Assembly (NCBI RefSeq): GCF_002204185.1
Contig: NZ_MXPU01000014.1
Span: 115,488 to 179,487 of the forward strand
DNA length: 64,000 nt
From: Rhizobium esperanzae
GTDB lineage: Bacteria; Pseudomonadota; Alphaproteobacteria; Rhizobiales; Rhizobiaceae
Direction of reading: 5' to 3'
Position 1 is the first letter of the stretch. Each line of letters begins with the position of its first letter. Below, piece by piece: positions 8,395 through 18,240 of the stretch. Under the pieces are notes generated by a model that was not told the DNA's origin, ran no database searches, and saw only the letters and a list, made by a program, of their open reading frames with translations. Both the position numbers and the translations under genes were made by a program.

Positions 8395-9426
8395 ATGAAG
8401 AGAAGAGAAATAGAAGCGTTGCGCGAGCAGGTCAGATGTGCGGCGGTGCTTGAGCATGCCGGGTTTGCAATAGACGCGAAGGAAAGCACACGGCGGGCAG
8501 TCAAATTCCGCCGCGGCGGTGAGATCATCATCGTCACCTATGAAGGGCGTGGTTGGTTCGATCCTCTTTCCGAGGCGAAGGGCGATGTGTTCCGGCTCGT
8601 AGAGCATCTCGATCGGGTCGGTTTTCTCGAAGGCGTAGAACGGGTCGCGGCTCTCGTAGGGTTTCAGATCACGGAGCCGGAGTGGCAGCCGGCGAAAGAT
8701 GGCGAGAGATGCGACCTGTCTCTTCCCGATCGTTGGCGGTCCCGCCGGCGACCTTGGCCGGGTTCCTCGACATGGCGATACCTCAGTGGCGAGCGCCACG
8801 TGCCAACTTACGTGCTGCGAGCGGCGATCAAAAGTGACATCCTGCGCGAAGGTCCGCAAGGCAGCATGTGGGCGGCGCACCGGGACCAGGCCGGAGTCTT
8901 GACCGGCTGGGAAGCGCGGGGTCCGCAATACCGGGGTTTTGCATCCGGAGGAGCCAAGGTCCTTTTCCGCTTCGGTTCCGACAGCCCATTGCGTCTTGCG
9001 GTCACGGAGGCCGCAATCGATGCCATGAGCCTCGCTGCGATCGAAGGTTTACGGCACGGCACGCTTTATCTCAGCACTGGCGGTGGATGGTCGCCAACCA
9101 CGGAGGCGGCGTTGCGGGATTTGGCTGGAAAGCCCGGCGTCCAGATGGCTGCGGCGACGGACTCCAATCCGCAGGGCGACATGTTTGCCGAACGGCTGCG
9201 GACGCTTGCCGACGATGCAGGTTGCGACTGGACGCGACTTCGGCCGTCCCGGGAGGATTGGAACGAAACCCTGAAGGTCAGGGAAAGGGAAAAGAGGGAA
9301 AGGACGGAAGGAGGAGGCGTGCCGCATGCGCGCCGCCGGCATCAAGGGAAGCTTCGCCCGGCGGAGCCGGCCCTTGACCCCGACGGTCGCGATGCCGGCG
9401 GCAGCCAAGGGGTCATGAAGGACTGA
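8395..9426 (+). CDS. DUF3991/toprim domain protein
   Basis: About 343 aa from the ATG after CGGAAGGAAAA. The N-terminal third resembles the DUF3991 / CHC2-less primase-associated region; a toprim fold follows with the acidic T-E-A-A-I-D-A segment near residue 204 and a T-D-S-N-P-Q-G-D segment near 258, where family members usually show the metal-binding D-x-D/N. Toprim domains act in primases, topoisomerases and nucleases; on plasmids this family is usually a mobile-element-associated primase-like protein. The last 45 residues are charged and low complexity. Probably acts during establishment or replication after transfer (inference). Confidence 0.75.
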   Translation: MKRREIEALREQVRCAAVLEHAGFAIDAKESTRRAVKFRRGGEIIIVTYEGRGWFDPLSEAKGDVFRLVEHLDRVGFLEGVERVAALVGFQITEPEWQPAKDGERCDLSLPDRWRSRRRPWPGSSTWRYLSGERHVPTYVLRAAIKSDILREGPQGSMWAAHRDQAGVLTGWEARGPQYRGFASGGAKVLFRFGSDSPLRLAVTEAAIDAMSLAAIEGLRHGTLYLSTGGGWSPTTEAALRDLAGKPGVQMAAATDSNPQGDMFAERLRTLADDAGCDWTRLRPSREDWNETLKVREREKRERTEGGGVPHARRRHQGKLRPAEPALDPDGRDAGGSQGVMKD

Positions 9427-9490
9427 AGAGGAAGGCAAGGTCGAGAGGACAGTGCCGCGCTTCGGCCCGAAACCTCCGAAGGAGCTGCAG

Positions 9491-10096
9491 ATGAACCCCT
9501 CTCCCGCAATCCGAAAAGTCTTCCAAGGCGTCGCAAGCCGACCGCAGATGTTCCGCATGTTCGACCGTCATCTCCTGCGGCCCAACCGTTGGGGAGACGA
9601 CGCAACGCCGCTCTATAACGGCGAATGGTTCGAGATCGGCGAGGCCGAGCACGACTACATGTTCGAAATCCTGCCGCCGCTCTGGATCCGCGGTTCGATG
9701 TTCGCAATGCGCGAGTTCCTGACCGGCTCGGTGACATCAGTGTTCTTCGCGCTCCGGATCGACGAGGCGATCCGCAATTTTCACGGCTATTGCGACCTTG
9801 CCGATCAAGCCTCCGTCGAGACCATGCGCGTCTCGATTGTCGAGCGCGAAAGCCGCCCGGTCCGGACCATGACGCGCGAGGAACGCTTCGAGCATATCTG
9901 GAGCAGTACGGCGGACGATTATCGCGGCTATGCGGGCGAGCGCTGGCCAGAGGCCTCGCGCCGCAAACGCACCCTGATGATCTACGGCGGTAAAGGCGGC
10001 ACTGTTCTAAAGCTGCTGGAAGACCTCAGCGAGAACGAGATCGCCGCCAAGCTGCCGGTACAACTGCGCCACCTCCCCTCGCCGATCGCGGCTTGA
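9491..10096 (+). CDS. DUF1419 family protein
   Basis: A 201-aa protein starting 6 bases after GAAGGAG, which decides for 9491 over the upstream ATG at 9452. Features include an N-terminal K-V-F-Q-G-V-A-S-R-P segment and a C-terminal T-L-M-I-Y-G-G-K-G-G-T loop near residue 170. I recognise this as the DUF1419 type common on rhizobial plasmids between the toprim gene and the giant methylase-helicase gene. Function is not known. Confidence 0.7.
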   Translation: MNPSPAIRKVFQGVASRPQMFRMFDRHLLRPNRWGDDATPLYNGEWFEIGEAEHDYMFEILPPLWIRGSMFAMREFLTGSVTSVFFALRIDEAIRNFHGYCDLADQASVETMRVSIVERESRPVRTMTREERFEHIWSSTADDYRGYAGERWPEASRRKRTLMIYGGKGGTVLKLLEDLSENEIAAKLPVQLRHLPSPIAA

Positions 10097-10243
10097 GAGT
10101 TTCCGCTTGTATCCGTGCGCGAAGCAATCGCGCTCGGCCGACCGTAGCCGCGCAGCCCATGCAGGCGGCCCCCCTCCACCCCTTCGCGTTCCTCGACTGT
10201 CGCTTGCGGCGGATCGATGACGCTCGCTTACAAGGAACTTTCG

Positions 10244-13200
10244 ATGAGCAACGATCCCTTCACCCTCGATATGTTTGGTAGCAGCGCTTTGTCATCAGGA
10301 CTCGGTCTTGGCGTCACCGCGTTCGGCGGTTTTGCCGCCAACGACGAAGAGTCCGACCCGACCCCGCCCTCTCCTGCGCCGGCGCGGGCTCTGCCGGCGA
10401 CCAACCAGCCGGTCCCGCGAAAGCAAGGGCAGCGCGCCAACTTCTATCTCGACGACGGCGACCGCGATCTCGCCGCGACCTGGAAGGAGCGGGCACGCAT
10501 CAATGTCGTGGCCATCCTCACCGCCAACGAAATCGAGAAGATGAACCTGCCGGCGACCCCAGCCGCGCAGGCGAGGCTGATCCGCTTCACTGGTTTCGGC
10601 GCCGGTGAGCTTGCGAATGGCATATTCCGGCGGCCGGGGGAAACTGACTTCCGGGCAGGCTGGGACGATCTCGGCAACTCGCTGGAGACAGCGGTCAGCG
10701 AGGGCGAATACGCGTCGCTCGCCCGTTGCACCCAATATGCCCACTTCACCCCCAAATTCGTCATTCGGGCAATCTGGATGGGCATTCAACGTCTCGGCTG
10801 GCGCGGCGGCCGCGTGCTGGAGCCGGGTATCGGCACCGGGCTCTTTCCTGCGCTGATGCCGAAACAATATCGCGAACTGACCTACGTCACCGGTGTCGAA
10901 CTCGATCCCGTCACGGCCCGCATCGCGAAACTGCTGCAGCCGAAGGCGCGCATCGTCAACGGCGATTTCGTACGCACCGACCTCAATGCGATCTACGATC
11001 TTGCCATCGGCAACCCGCCCTTCTCCGATCGGACGGTTCGCTCCGACCGGCAATATCGTTCGCTCGGTCTTCGGCTGCACGATTACTTCATCGCCCGATC
11101 GATCGATCTCCTGAAACCCGGCGCCCTCGCCGCCTTCGTCACCAGCGCCGGCACGATGGACAAGGCGGATGGCACCGCCCGCGAGCATATTGCCAAGTCC
11201 GCGGACCTGATTGCCGCGATCCGACTGCCCGAAGGCAGTTTTCGGCGGGACGCCGGAACGGACGTCGTGGTCGACATCCTCTTCTTCCGCAAGCGCAAGG
11301 CCGTCGAACCGGAGGGTGATCTTTCGTGGCTCGACCTTGAAGAAGTCCGACCGGCTGTCGAGGACGAGGGGGTGATCCGCGTAAACCGCTGGTTCGCGCA
11401 GCATCCGGAGTTCGTGCTCGGCGATCATGCCCTGACCTGCGGTCCCTTCGGGGAGACCTATACGTGCCGGCCCCGCGCCGACGAGGAACTCGGCGTGGCA
11501 CTGACGGAAGCCGTCACGCTTCTTCCCGAAGGCCTTTATGACGGCGAGCCGACCGCCATCGACATCGATCTGGAGGATGAGCTTGCCGAGATCGTCGATT
11601 TCCGTCCCGACAATGCCAAGGTGCGCGGGGGCAGCTATTTTGTAGACGTCAGACATGGTCTGATGCAGATCGTCGACGGCAAACCCGTTCCGGTTCATGT
11701 GCGCAAGGCGCGCAGCGGCGCGGGAATTTCGGAAAAGCACGTCCGGATCATTCGCAAACTGATCCCGATCCGCGACGCCGTGCGCGAGGTCCTGAAAGCG
11801 CAGGAACTGGACCGGCCGTGGCGCGACTGCCAAGTGCGGCTGCGCATCGCCTGGTCGAACTTCGTGCGCGATTTCGGCCCGATCAACCACATTACGGTTT
11901 CGATCATCGAGGATGAGGCGACGGGCGAGGTTCGTGAAACCCATCGCCAGCCGAACCTGCAGCCATTCCGCGACGATCCGGATTGCTGGCTGGTCGCCTC
12001 CATCGAGGACTATGACCTCGAAACCGACACCGCACGGCCAGGGCCGATTTTCTCAGAACGCGTCATTGCGCCCCCTTCCCCGCCCGTCATCACCTCCGCA
12101 GCCGATGCCTTGGCCGTCGTCCTCAACGAGCGCGGGCGCGTCGACCTCGATCATATCGCCGAGCTTCTCCATTGCGACACGGATGCGGTTCTCGATGCGC
12201 TCGGTGACGCAATCTTTCGTGATCCGGCTGACGGCTCCTGGCAGACCGCGGACGCCTATCTCTCGGGCGCAGTGCGCACCAAACTTGCTGCCGCGGAAGC
12301 CGCGGCCGGCCTCGATGCTGTCTATGAGCGCAATGTCCGTGCGCTGCAGGCGGTGCAGCCCGCCGACCTTCGCCCGTCGGATATTACCGCTCGGCTGGGC
12401 GCGCCCTGGATCCCGGCAGCCGATATCGTCGACTTCATCCACGAGACGATGGGTGCGGAGATCAGGATCCATCACATGCCGGAACTTGGCTCATGGACCG
12501 TCGAGGCGAGGCAGCTCGGATGGACGGCCGCCGGCACATCCGAGTGGGGCACCGACCGACGCCACGCTGGCGAGTTACTGGCCGATGCGCTGAACAGCCG
12601 CGTGCCGCAGATCTTCGACGTCTTCAAGGATGCGGACGGCGAGCGGCGCGTACTAAACGTCGTCGATACCGAAGCCGCGCGCGACAAGCTGCAGAAGATC
12701 AAGACGGCCTTCCAGAACTGGGTGTGGACCGACCCAGATCGCACCGACCGGCTGGCGCGGGTCTATAACGACCGCTTCAACAACATCGCGCCGCGAACAT
12801 TCGACGGCTCCCATCTCATGCTTCCCGGCGCCTCTGGCGCCTTTGTTCTTTATGGGCATCAGAAGCGTGGCATCTGGCGCATCATCTCGTCGGGCTCGAC
12901 CTATCTTGCGCACGCCGTCGGTGCCGGCAAGACGATGACGATGGCGGCCGCCATTATGGAACAGCGCCGGCTCGGGCTGATCGCCAAGGCGATGCTCGTC
13001 GTGCCCGGCCATTGCCTGGCACAGGCCGCGCGTGAATTTCTGGCGCTCTACCCGAATGCGCGCATCCTCGTCGCCGACGAAACGAATTTCACTAAAGACA
13101 AGCGCGCCCGTTTCCTATCGCGCGCGGCGACCGCGATCTGGGACGCGATCATCATCACCCATTCGGCATTCCGGTTCATCGCTGTCCCGTCATTGTTCGA

Positions 13201-15343
13201 GCAACAGATGATCCAGGACGAGCTGCAGCTCTACGAGGATCTGCTGACCAAGGTCGACAGCGAGGACCGTGTCTCTCGCAAGCGGCTGGAGCGGCTTAAG
13301 GAAGGGCTCAACGAACGACTGGAGGCGTTATCCACCCGCAAGGACGACCTGTTGACCATTTCCGAAATCGGCGTCGACCAGGTTATCGTCGATGAGGCGC
13401 AGGAATTCCGCAAGCTTTCCTTCGCCACCAACATGTCGACGTTGAAAGGCATCGATCCGAACGGCTCGCAGCGTGCCTGGGACCTCTACGTCAAGTCCCG
13501 CTTCATCGAAACGAAGAACCCCGGCCGGGCTTTGGTTCTCGCCTCCGGCACGCCGATCACCAATACGCTTGGCGAGATGTTCTCCGTCCAACGCCTGCTC
13601 GGCCACGCAGCACTGGCTGAACGCGGCCTGCATGAATTCGACGCCTGGGCCTCGACCTTCGGTGATACGACGACGGAACTGGAGATCCAGCCATCAGGCA
13701 AATACAAGCCTGTCAGCCGCTTTGCCTCCTTCGTCAACGTGCCGGAACTGATCGCGATGTTCCGGTCCTTCGCCGACGTGGTGATGCCAGAGGATCTTCG
13801 CGGATACGTCAAGGTGCCCGATATCTCGACCGGCCGCCGGCAGATCCTGACGGCCAAGCCGACGCAGGCCTTCAAAAATTACCAGACGGTCCTAGACGCC
13901 CGTATCAAGGCGATCGAGATGCGCGAGGGGCCGGCGCAGCCCGGCGACGACATCCTGCTCTCCGTCATCACCGACGGTCGTCATGCCGCCATCGATCTCC
14001 GACTGGTCGACGCGGACAACGACAACGAGCCGGACAACAAGCTCAACCTGTTGGTCCAGAACGCCTTCCGCATCTGGCAGGAGACGTCGCAAAGCACGTT
14101 TGCGCGACCGGACGGCAAGCCCTTCGATCTCCCAGGCGCGGCGCAGATGATCTTCTCCGATCTCGGCACCATCAACGTCGAGAAGAGCAGAGGATTTTCC
14201 GCCTACCGCTGGATCAGGGATGAGCTCGTGCGCATGGGCGTTCCGGCATCCGAAATCGCCTTCATGCAGGACTACAAGAAGACCGAGGCCAAGCAGCGTC
14301 TGTTCGCGGACGTCCGCGCCGGCAAGATCCGCTTCCTGATCGGCTCGTCGGAAACGATGGGAACCGGCGTCAATGCCCAGCTTCGTCTCAAGGCACTGCA
14401 TCATCTCGACGTCCCGTGGCTGCCCTCGCAGATTGAACAGCGCGAGGGCCGGATCGTGCGCCAGGGCAATCAGCATGACGAGGTCGATATTTTCGCCTAC
14501 GCCACCCAGGGCTCGCTCGATGCCTCGATGTGGCAGAACAACGAACGCAAGGCGCGCTTTATCGCGGCCGCTTTGTCCGGCGACACCTCGATCCGGCGGC
14601 TGGAGGATCTCGGCGAAGGAGCGGCCAATCAGTTCGCCATGGCCAAGGCGATTGCCAGCGGTGACGAGCGCCTGATGCAGAAGGCGGGACTCGAGGCGGA
14701 CATTGCCCGTCTCGAACGGCTGCGCGCCGCCCATGACGACGATCAATATGCCGTTCGCCGGCAGATCCGTGACGCCGAACGCGATATCGAGATTTCGAAG
14801 CGGCGGATTGCGGAAATCGGCAAGGATATCGAGCGCCTCGTCCCGACGGCGGCCGACGCCTTTGTCATGACTGTCGTCGGCGAGGCTTTCGACGAACGGA
14901 AAGCCGCCGGTCGCGCCTTGATGAAGGAAATTCTCACCCTTGTTCAGCTCCAGCAGGAAGACGACAGCGTCATCGCCTCGGTCGGGGGCTTTGACCTCGT
15001 CTATTCCGGCGAGCGGTTCGGCAGCGACGATGGGTATCGCTACACGACCCTTCTCCAACGCACTGGAGCCGATTACGAAATCGATCTGCCGGTGATCGTG
15101 ACGCCGCTTGGCGCTACCTCCCGCCTCGAGCACGCGCTCGACGGTTTTGACGAGGAACAGGAACGCTATCGCCATCGCCTGCATGACGCCCAGCGGCGTC
15201 TTGCCTCCTACCGCTCGCGCGAGGGCGGCCTGTTTGCGTTTTCCGAAGAACTCGCCGAGAAGCGCCGGCAGCTACGGGACGTCGACCAGGCATTGGCAGC
15301 TGTGGCACGTGAGGAGGGCTTGTCAGACTCGGAAGCGGTCTGA
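10244..15343 (+). CDS. Giant N6-adenine methylase / SNF2-like helicase fusion (DarB-like)
   Basis: About 1,699 aa. An N-terminal Rossmann methylase has the SAM loop L-E-P-G-I-G-T-G near residue 198 and the catalytic N-P-P-F motif at 257-260, typical of gamma-class N6-adenine methylases. A helicase core follows with Walker A G-A-G-K-T (Lys896), the D-E-A-Q box at 1050-1053 and helicase C-terminal motif E-Q-R-E-G-R-I-V-R-Q near 1405. A coiled-coil tail lies near 1485-1530. The start at 10244 has AAGGAACTTTCG before it; ATG 10217 is also in frame. Phage P1 DarB and related plasmid proteins share this architecture and protect incoming DNA from restriction, so an anti-restriction role during transfer is likely (inference). 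Confidence 0.88.
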   Translation: MSNDPFTLDMFGSSALSSGLGLGVTAFGGFAANDEESDPTPPSPAPARALPATNQPVPRKQGQRANFYLDDGDRDLAATWKERARINVVAILTANEIEKMNLPATPAAQARLIRFTGFGAGELANGIFRRPGETDFRAGWDDLGNSLETAVSEGEYASLARCTQYAHFTPKFVIRAIWMGIQRLGWRGGRVLEPGIGTGLFPALMPKQYRELTYVTGVELDPVTARIAKLLQPKARIVNGDFVRTDLNAIYDLAIGNPPFSDRTVRSDRQYRSLGLRLHDYFIARSIDLLKPGALAAFVTSAGTMDKADGTAREHIAKSADLIAAIRLPEGSFRRDAGTDVVVDILFFRKRKAVEPEGDLSWLDLEEVRPAVEDEGVIRVNRWFAQHPEFVLGDHALTCGPFGETYTCRPRADEELGVALTEAVTLLPEGLYDGEPTAIDIDLEDELAEIVDFRPDNAKVRGGSYFVDVRHGLMQIVDGKPVPVHVRKARSGAGISEKHVRIIRKLIPIRDAVREVLKAQELDRPWRDCQVRLRIAWSNFVRDFGPINHITVSIIEDEATGEVRETHRQPNLQPFRDDPDCWLVASIEDYDLETDTARPGPIFSERVIAPPSPPVITSAADALAVVLNERGRVDLDHIAELLHCDTDAVLDALGDAIFRDPADGSWQTADAYLSGAVRTKLAAAEAAAGLDAVYERNVRALQAVQPADLRPSDITARLGAPWIPAADIVDFIHETMGAEIRIHHMPELGSWTVEARQLGWTAAGTSEWGTDRRHAGELLADALNSRVPQIFDVFKDADGERRVLNVVDTEAARDKLQKIKTAFQNWVWTDPDRTDRLARVYNDRFNNIAPRTFDGSHLMLPGASGAFVLYGHQKRGIWRIISSGSTYLAHAVGAGKTMTMAAAIMEQRRLGLIAKAMLVVPGHCLAQAAREFLALYPNARILVADETNFTKDKRARFLSRAATAIWDAIIITHSAFRFIAVPSLFEQQMIQDELQLYEDLLTKVDSEDRVSRKRLERLKEGLNERLEALSTRKDDLLTISEIGVDQVIVDEAQEFRKLSFATNMSTLKGIDPNGSQRAWDLYVKSRFIETKNPGRALVLASGTPITNTLGEMFSVQRLLGHAALAERGLHEFDAWASTFGDTTTELEIQPSGKYKPVSRFASFVNVPELIAMFRSFADVVMPEDLRGYVKVPDISTGRRQILTAKPTQAFKNYQTVLDARIKAIEMREGPAQPGDDILLSVITDGRHAAIDLRLVDADNDNEPDNKLNLLVQNAFRIWQETSQSTFARPDGKPFDLPGAAQMIFSDLGTINVEKSRGFSAYRWIRDELVRMGVPASEIAFMQDYKKTEAKQRLFADVRAGKIRFLIGSSETMGTGVNAQLRLKALHHLDVPWLPSQIEQREGRIVRQGNQHDEVDIFAYATQGSLDASMWQNNERKARFIAAALSGDTSIRRLEDLGEGAANQFAMAKAIASGDERLMQKAGLEADIARLERLRAAHDDDQYAVRRQIRDAERDIEISKRRIAEIGKDIERLVPTAADAFVMTVVGEAFDERKAAGRALMKEILTLVQLQQEDDSVIASVGGFDLVYSGERFGSDDGYRYTTLLQRTGADYEIDLPVIVTPLGATSRLEHALDGFDEEQERYRHRLHDAQRRLASYRSREGGLFAFSEELAEKRRQLRDVDQALAAVAREEGLSDSEAV

Positions 15344-15925
15344 GTTCCGACGCCATTTGCCGGACCTCCATCTGCTCGGATTTTGGGAGCGCTGCAGCAT
15401 TCACATAGCTGCAGTGCACAAAAAGTGTTTTCCAAGTGGTTAAAATTCGAGCATAGTGCACACAGCTGATGCGCATGGCGGCTTTCCTCCCAGTTCCGCC
15501 GCAGCAGCTGTTCCCCTCTGGAGGTTTATTGACCTTCACACTTCATGGGCCGCGGTTTCCGTTGGCCCATTTTTTTGTCTCCCATCTTATCCCGATCGCC
15601 ATCCAGTCGCGTGCAAGCCGATGCGTTTTGCAGGCCGGCGCGTCAGTGCCGAATGAAGGCAAGCAAAGGAAAAAAGAAGGAAGAGGGAGATGAACCGGTC
15701 GCAGAGCAGTCCGCCGGTCGCCGCTGACGCTCAACCGCCGCCTCCGCATCCCGGCCACTCGTCCTTCGCAGGGCTGTCAGCCCCGCTCGTCCTTTGCGGC
15801 AGCAATGCTCGGCCGCAGTTGCACCCGGCCGCCCGCTCCGCGGTCCGGGAAGTGTCTTCGAAAAGAATGAAGACGCGAGAAGGGCAGGCAGAGGGCCGTG
15901 TCCAATCCCCGAGAAGGAGCATACC
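15344..15925. other. 582-base non-coding region with dyad and terminator
   Basis: No supported gene. An imperfect inverted repeat AGCTGCAGTGCAC / GTGCACACAGCT (15407-15419 and 15456-15467) flanks an AT-rich 36-base spacer, and a strong terminator lies at 15545-15576. The rest is a GC-rich leader for the ParB-like gene, whose ribosome site is GAAGGAG at 15913. Confidence 0.5.
15545..15576 (+). terminator. Rho-independent terminator
   Basis: ATGGGCC (15545-15551) pairs with GGCCCAT (15564-15570) around a 12-base loop and runs into seven T residues. It sits 200 bases beyond the methylase-helicase stop and could end that transcript or a short RNA begun near the dyad at 15407-15467. Confidence 0.65.
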
Positions 15926-17668
15926 ATGCAACTGATGAAGGTCGATCCGCGTGCGCTGAAGGACAACCCCGATAACACGCGCCAATCGAAGTCGACGCCG
16001 CAGGCCGACACCCTGCTTTTGGCGACGATCAAGGCCGTCGGCGTGATCCAGCCGCCGGTCATTTTCCCGGAGGCAGGCGGCAACGGCTACGTCATCGAAG
16101 CCGGTCACCGGCGCACCCGCATGGCGATCGCCGCCGGTATCGAGGAAATCGAGGTGATCGTCGTGGAGGCGGCCAACGACAACGGCGCCATGCGCTCGAT
16201 GATCGAGAACATCGCGCGCGAGCCGCTGAACCCGGTCGACCAATGGAGGGGCATCGAGCGACTGGTCGCGCTCGGCTGGACCGAGGAGGCGATCGCCGTG
16301 GCGCTTGCGCTCCCCGTCCGCCAAATCCGCAAGCTCCGTCTGCTCGCCAACGTGCTGCCTTCAATGCTCGACCAGATGGCGAAGGGGGACATGCCGAACG
16401 AGCAGCAACTGAGGACGATCGCGGCCGCATCCTCCGAGGAGCAGAAAGAGGTCTGGAAAGCCCACAAGCCGAAGAACGGCGACACGGCAGCCTGGTGGCA
16501 AGTCGCCAACGGCCTCTCGAAAACCCGCATGTACGCCCGCGATGCAAGCTTCGGCGACGATCTTCGCCTGGCTTACGGTATCGAGTGGGCCGAGGACCTG
16601 TTCGGCCCGGCCGATCAAGACAATCGCTACACCACCAATGTCGAAGCCTTTCTTGGCGCACAGCAGGAGTGGATGACGAGCAACCTTCCGAAGAAGGGCG
16701 CCATCGTCGAGGTCAACAATTGGGGCCAGCCGGAACTGCCGAAGAAGGCCGAACGCATCTACGGCAAGCCGGCCAAGGGCGATTGCACCGCGATGTATCT
16801 CGATCGCGACGGCAAGGTGCAGAGCGTCCACTACCGGATGCCGGAGGCGAGGAAAACCGAAGGGCGATCCGGTCCCGCCGGTGACGCTTCGACGGGGGCC
16901 GATGACAATACTGATGCCGTCGGGAAGACCAGGCATGAGGTCACGCAGAAGGGCCAGGATATGATCGGTGATTTCCGTACCGATGCGCTGCATGAGGCGC
17001 TGGCCCGCGCGCCGATCGAGGACGACATGCTGATGGCACTCCTGGTGATGGCCTTCGCTGGCACCAATGTTCGAGTCGATTCCGGCGCCAACGACACCGT
17101 GTTCGGGTCGAAGCGTTTCCAGCGTCATGTCGCGCGCCTCTATTCCGCAGACGGACGCTTGTCGTTCGACATGGACAGCGTGCGTGTTGCCGCCCGCTCC
17201 GTTCTCATCGACGTGCTCTCATGCCGGCGCGGCATGTCGAACAGTGGCGTCGTCTCGCGCATTGCCGGTGATGCGATCGGCGCGGACGGTTTCCTTCCGA
17301 ACATGGGAACGGAGGATTTCCTCTTGTGCCTGTCGCGTCAGGCGCTCGAAGCCGCAGCCAAGTCGGTCAATCTCGTCCCGCGGGCGCGGGTCCGCGAAAC
17401 CCGCGCAGCACTCGTCGATTACTTCGCGACCGATGCTGCCTTCGTCCTTCCGGCCGCGCTGTTTGCGCCTGACCCGAAGGACATCACAGATCTCATGAAG
17501 CACACCGATGATGTCGCGGGCGACGACAGCGACGGCGCTGAGGGCGAGAGCATCGGAGTCGACGGGCTCGATCCGACGGCGACGGGACATGACGATCCCG
17601 TCGCCGACTCGATGAGTGATGCCGCCTCCGACGAGGAGGAAACCGCCTTCGGGATCGCGGCGGAATAG
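15926..17668 (+). CDS. ParB/RepB/Spo0J-like nuclease-domain protein
   Basis: A 580-aa protein with a ParB N-terminal domain: D-N-P-D-N-T-R near residue 14, I-Q-P-P-V near 43, E-A-G-H-R-R-T-R near 62 and E-N-I-A-R-E-P near 93, which is the CTP-binding box signature. A helix-turn-helix region follows (residues 100-150), then a long nonconserved part with an acidic C-terminal tail (550-580). It is much longer than plasmid RepB and is not next to a ParA, so it is probably not the main partition protein; such proteins are common in this block of rhizobial plasmids. The start at 15926 follows GAGAAGGAG; a perfect terminator follows the gene. Confidence 0.82.
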   Translation: MQLMKVDPRALKDNPDNTRQSKSTPQADTLLLATIKAVGVIQPPVIFPEAGGNGYVIEAGHRRTRMAIAAGIEEIEVIVVEAANDNGAMRSMIENIAREPLNPVDQWRGIERLVALGWTEEAIAVALALPVRQIRKLRLLANVLPSMLDQMAKGDMPNEQQLRTIAAASSEEQKEVWKAHKPKNGDTAAWWQVANGLSKTRMYARDASFGDDLRLAYGIEWAEDLFGPADQDNRYTTNVEAFLGAQQEWMTSNLPKKGAIVEVNNWGQPELPKKAERIYGKPAKGDCTAMYLDRDGKVQSVHYRMPEARKTEGRSGPAGDASTGADDNTDAVGKTRHEVTQKGQDMIGDFRTDALHEALARAPIEDDMLMALLVMAFAGTNVRVDSGANDTVFGSKRFQRHVARLYSADGRLSFDMDSVRVAARSVLIDVLSCRRGMSNSGVVSRIAGDAIGADGFLPNMGTEDFLLCLSRQALEAAAKSVNLVPRARVRETRAALVDYFATDAAFVLPAALFAPDPKDITDLMKHTDDVAGDDSDGAEGESIGVDGLDPTATGHDDPVADSMSDAASDEEETAFGIAAE

Positions 17669-17698
17669 CCGCCGTCCCGTCAATCTCCGCTTGATCTT

Positions 17699-17728
17699 CC
17701 GCCGCCGGTCCTCCCGGCGGCGGTTTCG
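17699..17728 (+). terminator. Rho-independent terminator after the ParB-like gene
   Basis: A perfect 10-bp stem CCGCCGCCGG (17699-17708) / CCGGCGGCGG (17714-17723) with a 5-base loop is followed by TTTCGTTT. It lies 30 bases past the ParB-like stop. Confidence 0.8.
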
Positions 17729-17763
17729 TTTCCACCACCCGCAAAAACTTGAAGGAGGATGCG

Positions 17764-18240
17764 ATGTCCGCGTCTCTGATTTATGATCTTGCCCCGATCG
17801 GCTCCATCGACGCCTGGTCGGATGGTAGCCCACGACCGCCCGAGCGCCACAAGAAGAAACTGTCAGCTTGGCAAACGCGCAATAGCCAGGGTCGGCTGAT
17901 CCGCAAGGAAGGAAAGCGCGGCGTCGGCGCCACCAGTCTGACACCGTGTTTCACGCTGCATGAAGGCGAGCTCGGCGCAAATGGCATCATCGCCATCCGT
18001 ATCCACCGGACCTTCTCGCTCGATAGCGGCCTGGCGTTCAAAGTTGTCGAGCGTCCGGCGCTTGGATCTGTTCGCATCTTTGATCGCCCGGGCGTCAATG
18101 CCGAACTCGTCCACCTGGCAGCCCATCGGCAGGCGGCCGTGGAATGGCTCACCCGGCACGGCTATCCGCATGCCGTTCTCTCTGAGGTGACTGCCGACGA
18201 GGTCGCCGCCGATCATATCGAGGGGAGGACTGCAGCATGA
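17764..18240 (+). CDS. Hypothetical plasmid protein (158 aa)
   Basis: Starts 5 bases after a near-perfect AAGGAGG site, which favours 17764 over the upstream in-frame ATG at 17749. No known domain is recognised; the central part is basic (K-K-K-L near 31, G-K-R-G-V-G near 54) and the end acidic. It is the first of four genes joined by 4-base ATGA-type overlaps, so its product is probably made in fixed ratio with the next three. Function unknown. Confidence 0.7.
   Translation: MSASLIYDLAPIGSIDAWSDGSPRPPERHKKKLSAWQTRNSQGRLIRKEGKRGVGATSLTPCFTLHEGELGANGIIAIRIHRTFSLDSGLAFKVVERPALGSVRIFDRPGVNAELVHLAAHRQAAVEWLTRHGYPHAVLSEVTADEVAADHIEGRTAA

Noticed and set aside
10295..11944. A 549-codon reverse-strand frame inside the methylase-helicase gene
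   Set aside because: The opposite strand encodes clear methylase motifs in frame; the reverse frame has no motif or ribosome site.
13892..15184. A 430-codon reverse-strand frame in the helicase part of the giant gene
   Set aside because: Same reason: antisense to helicase motif VI and the coiled-coil tail.
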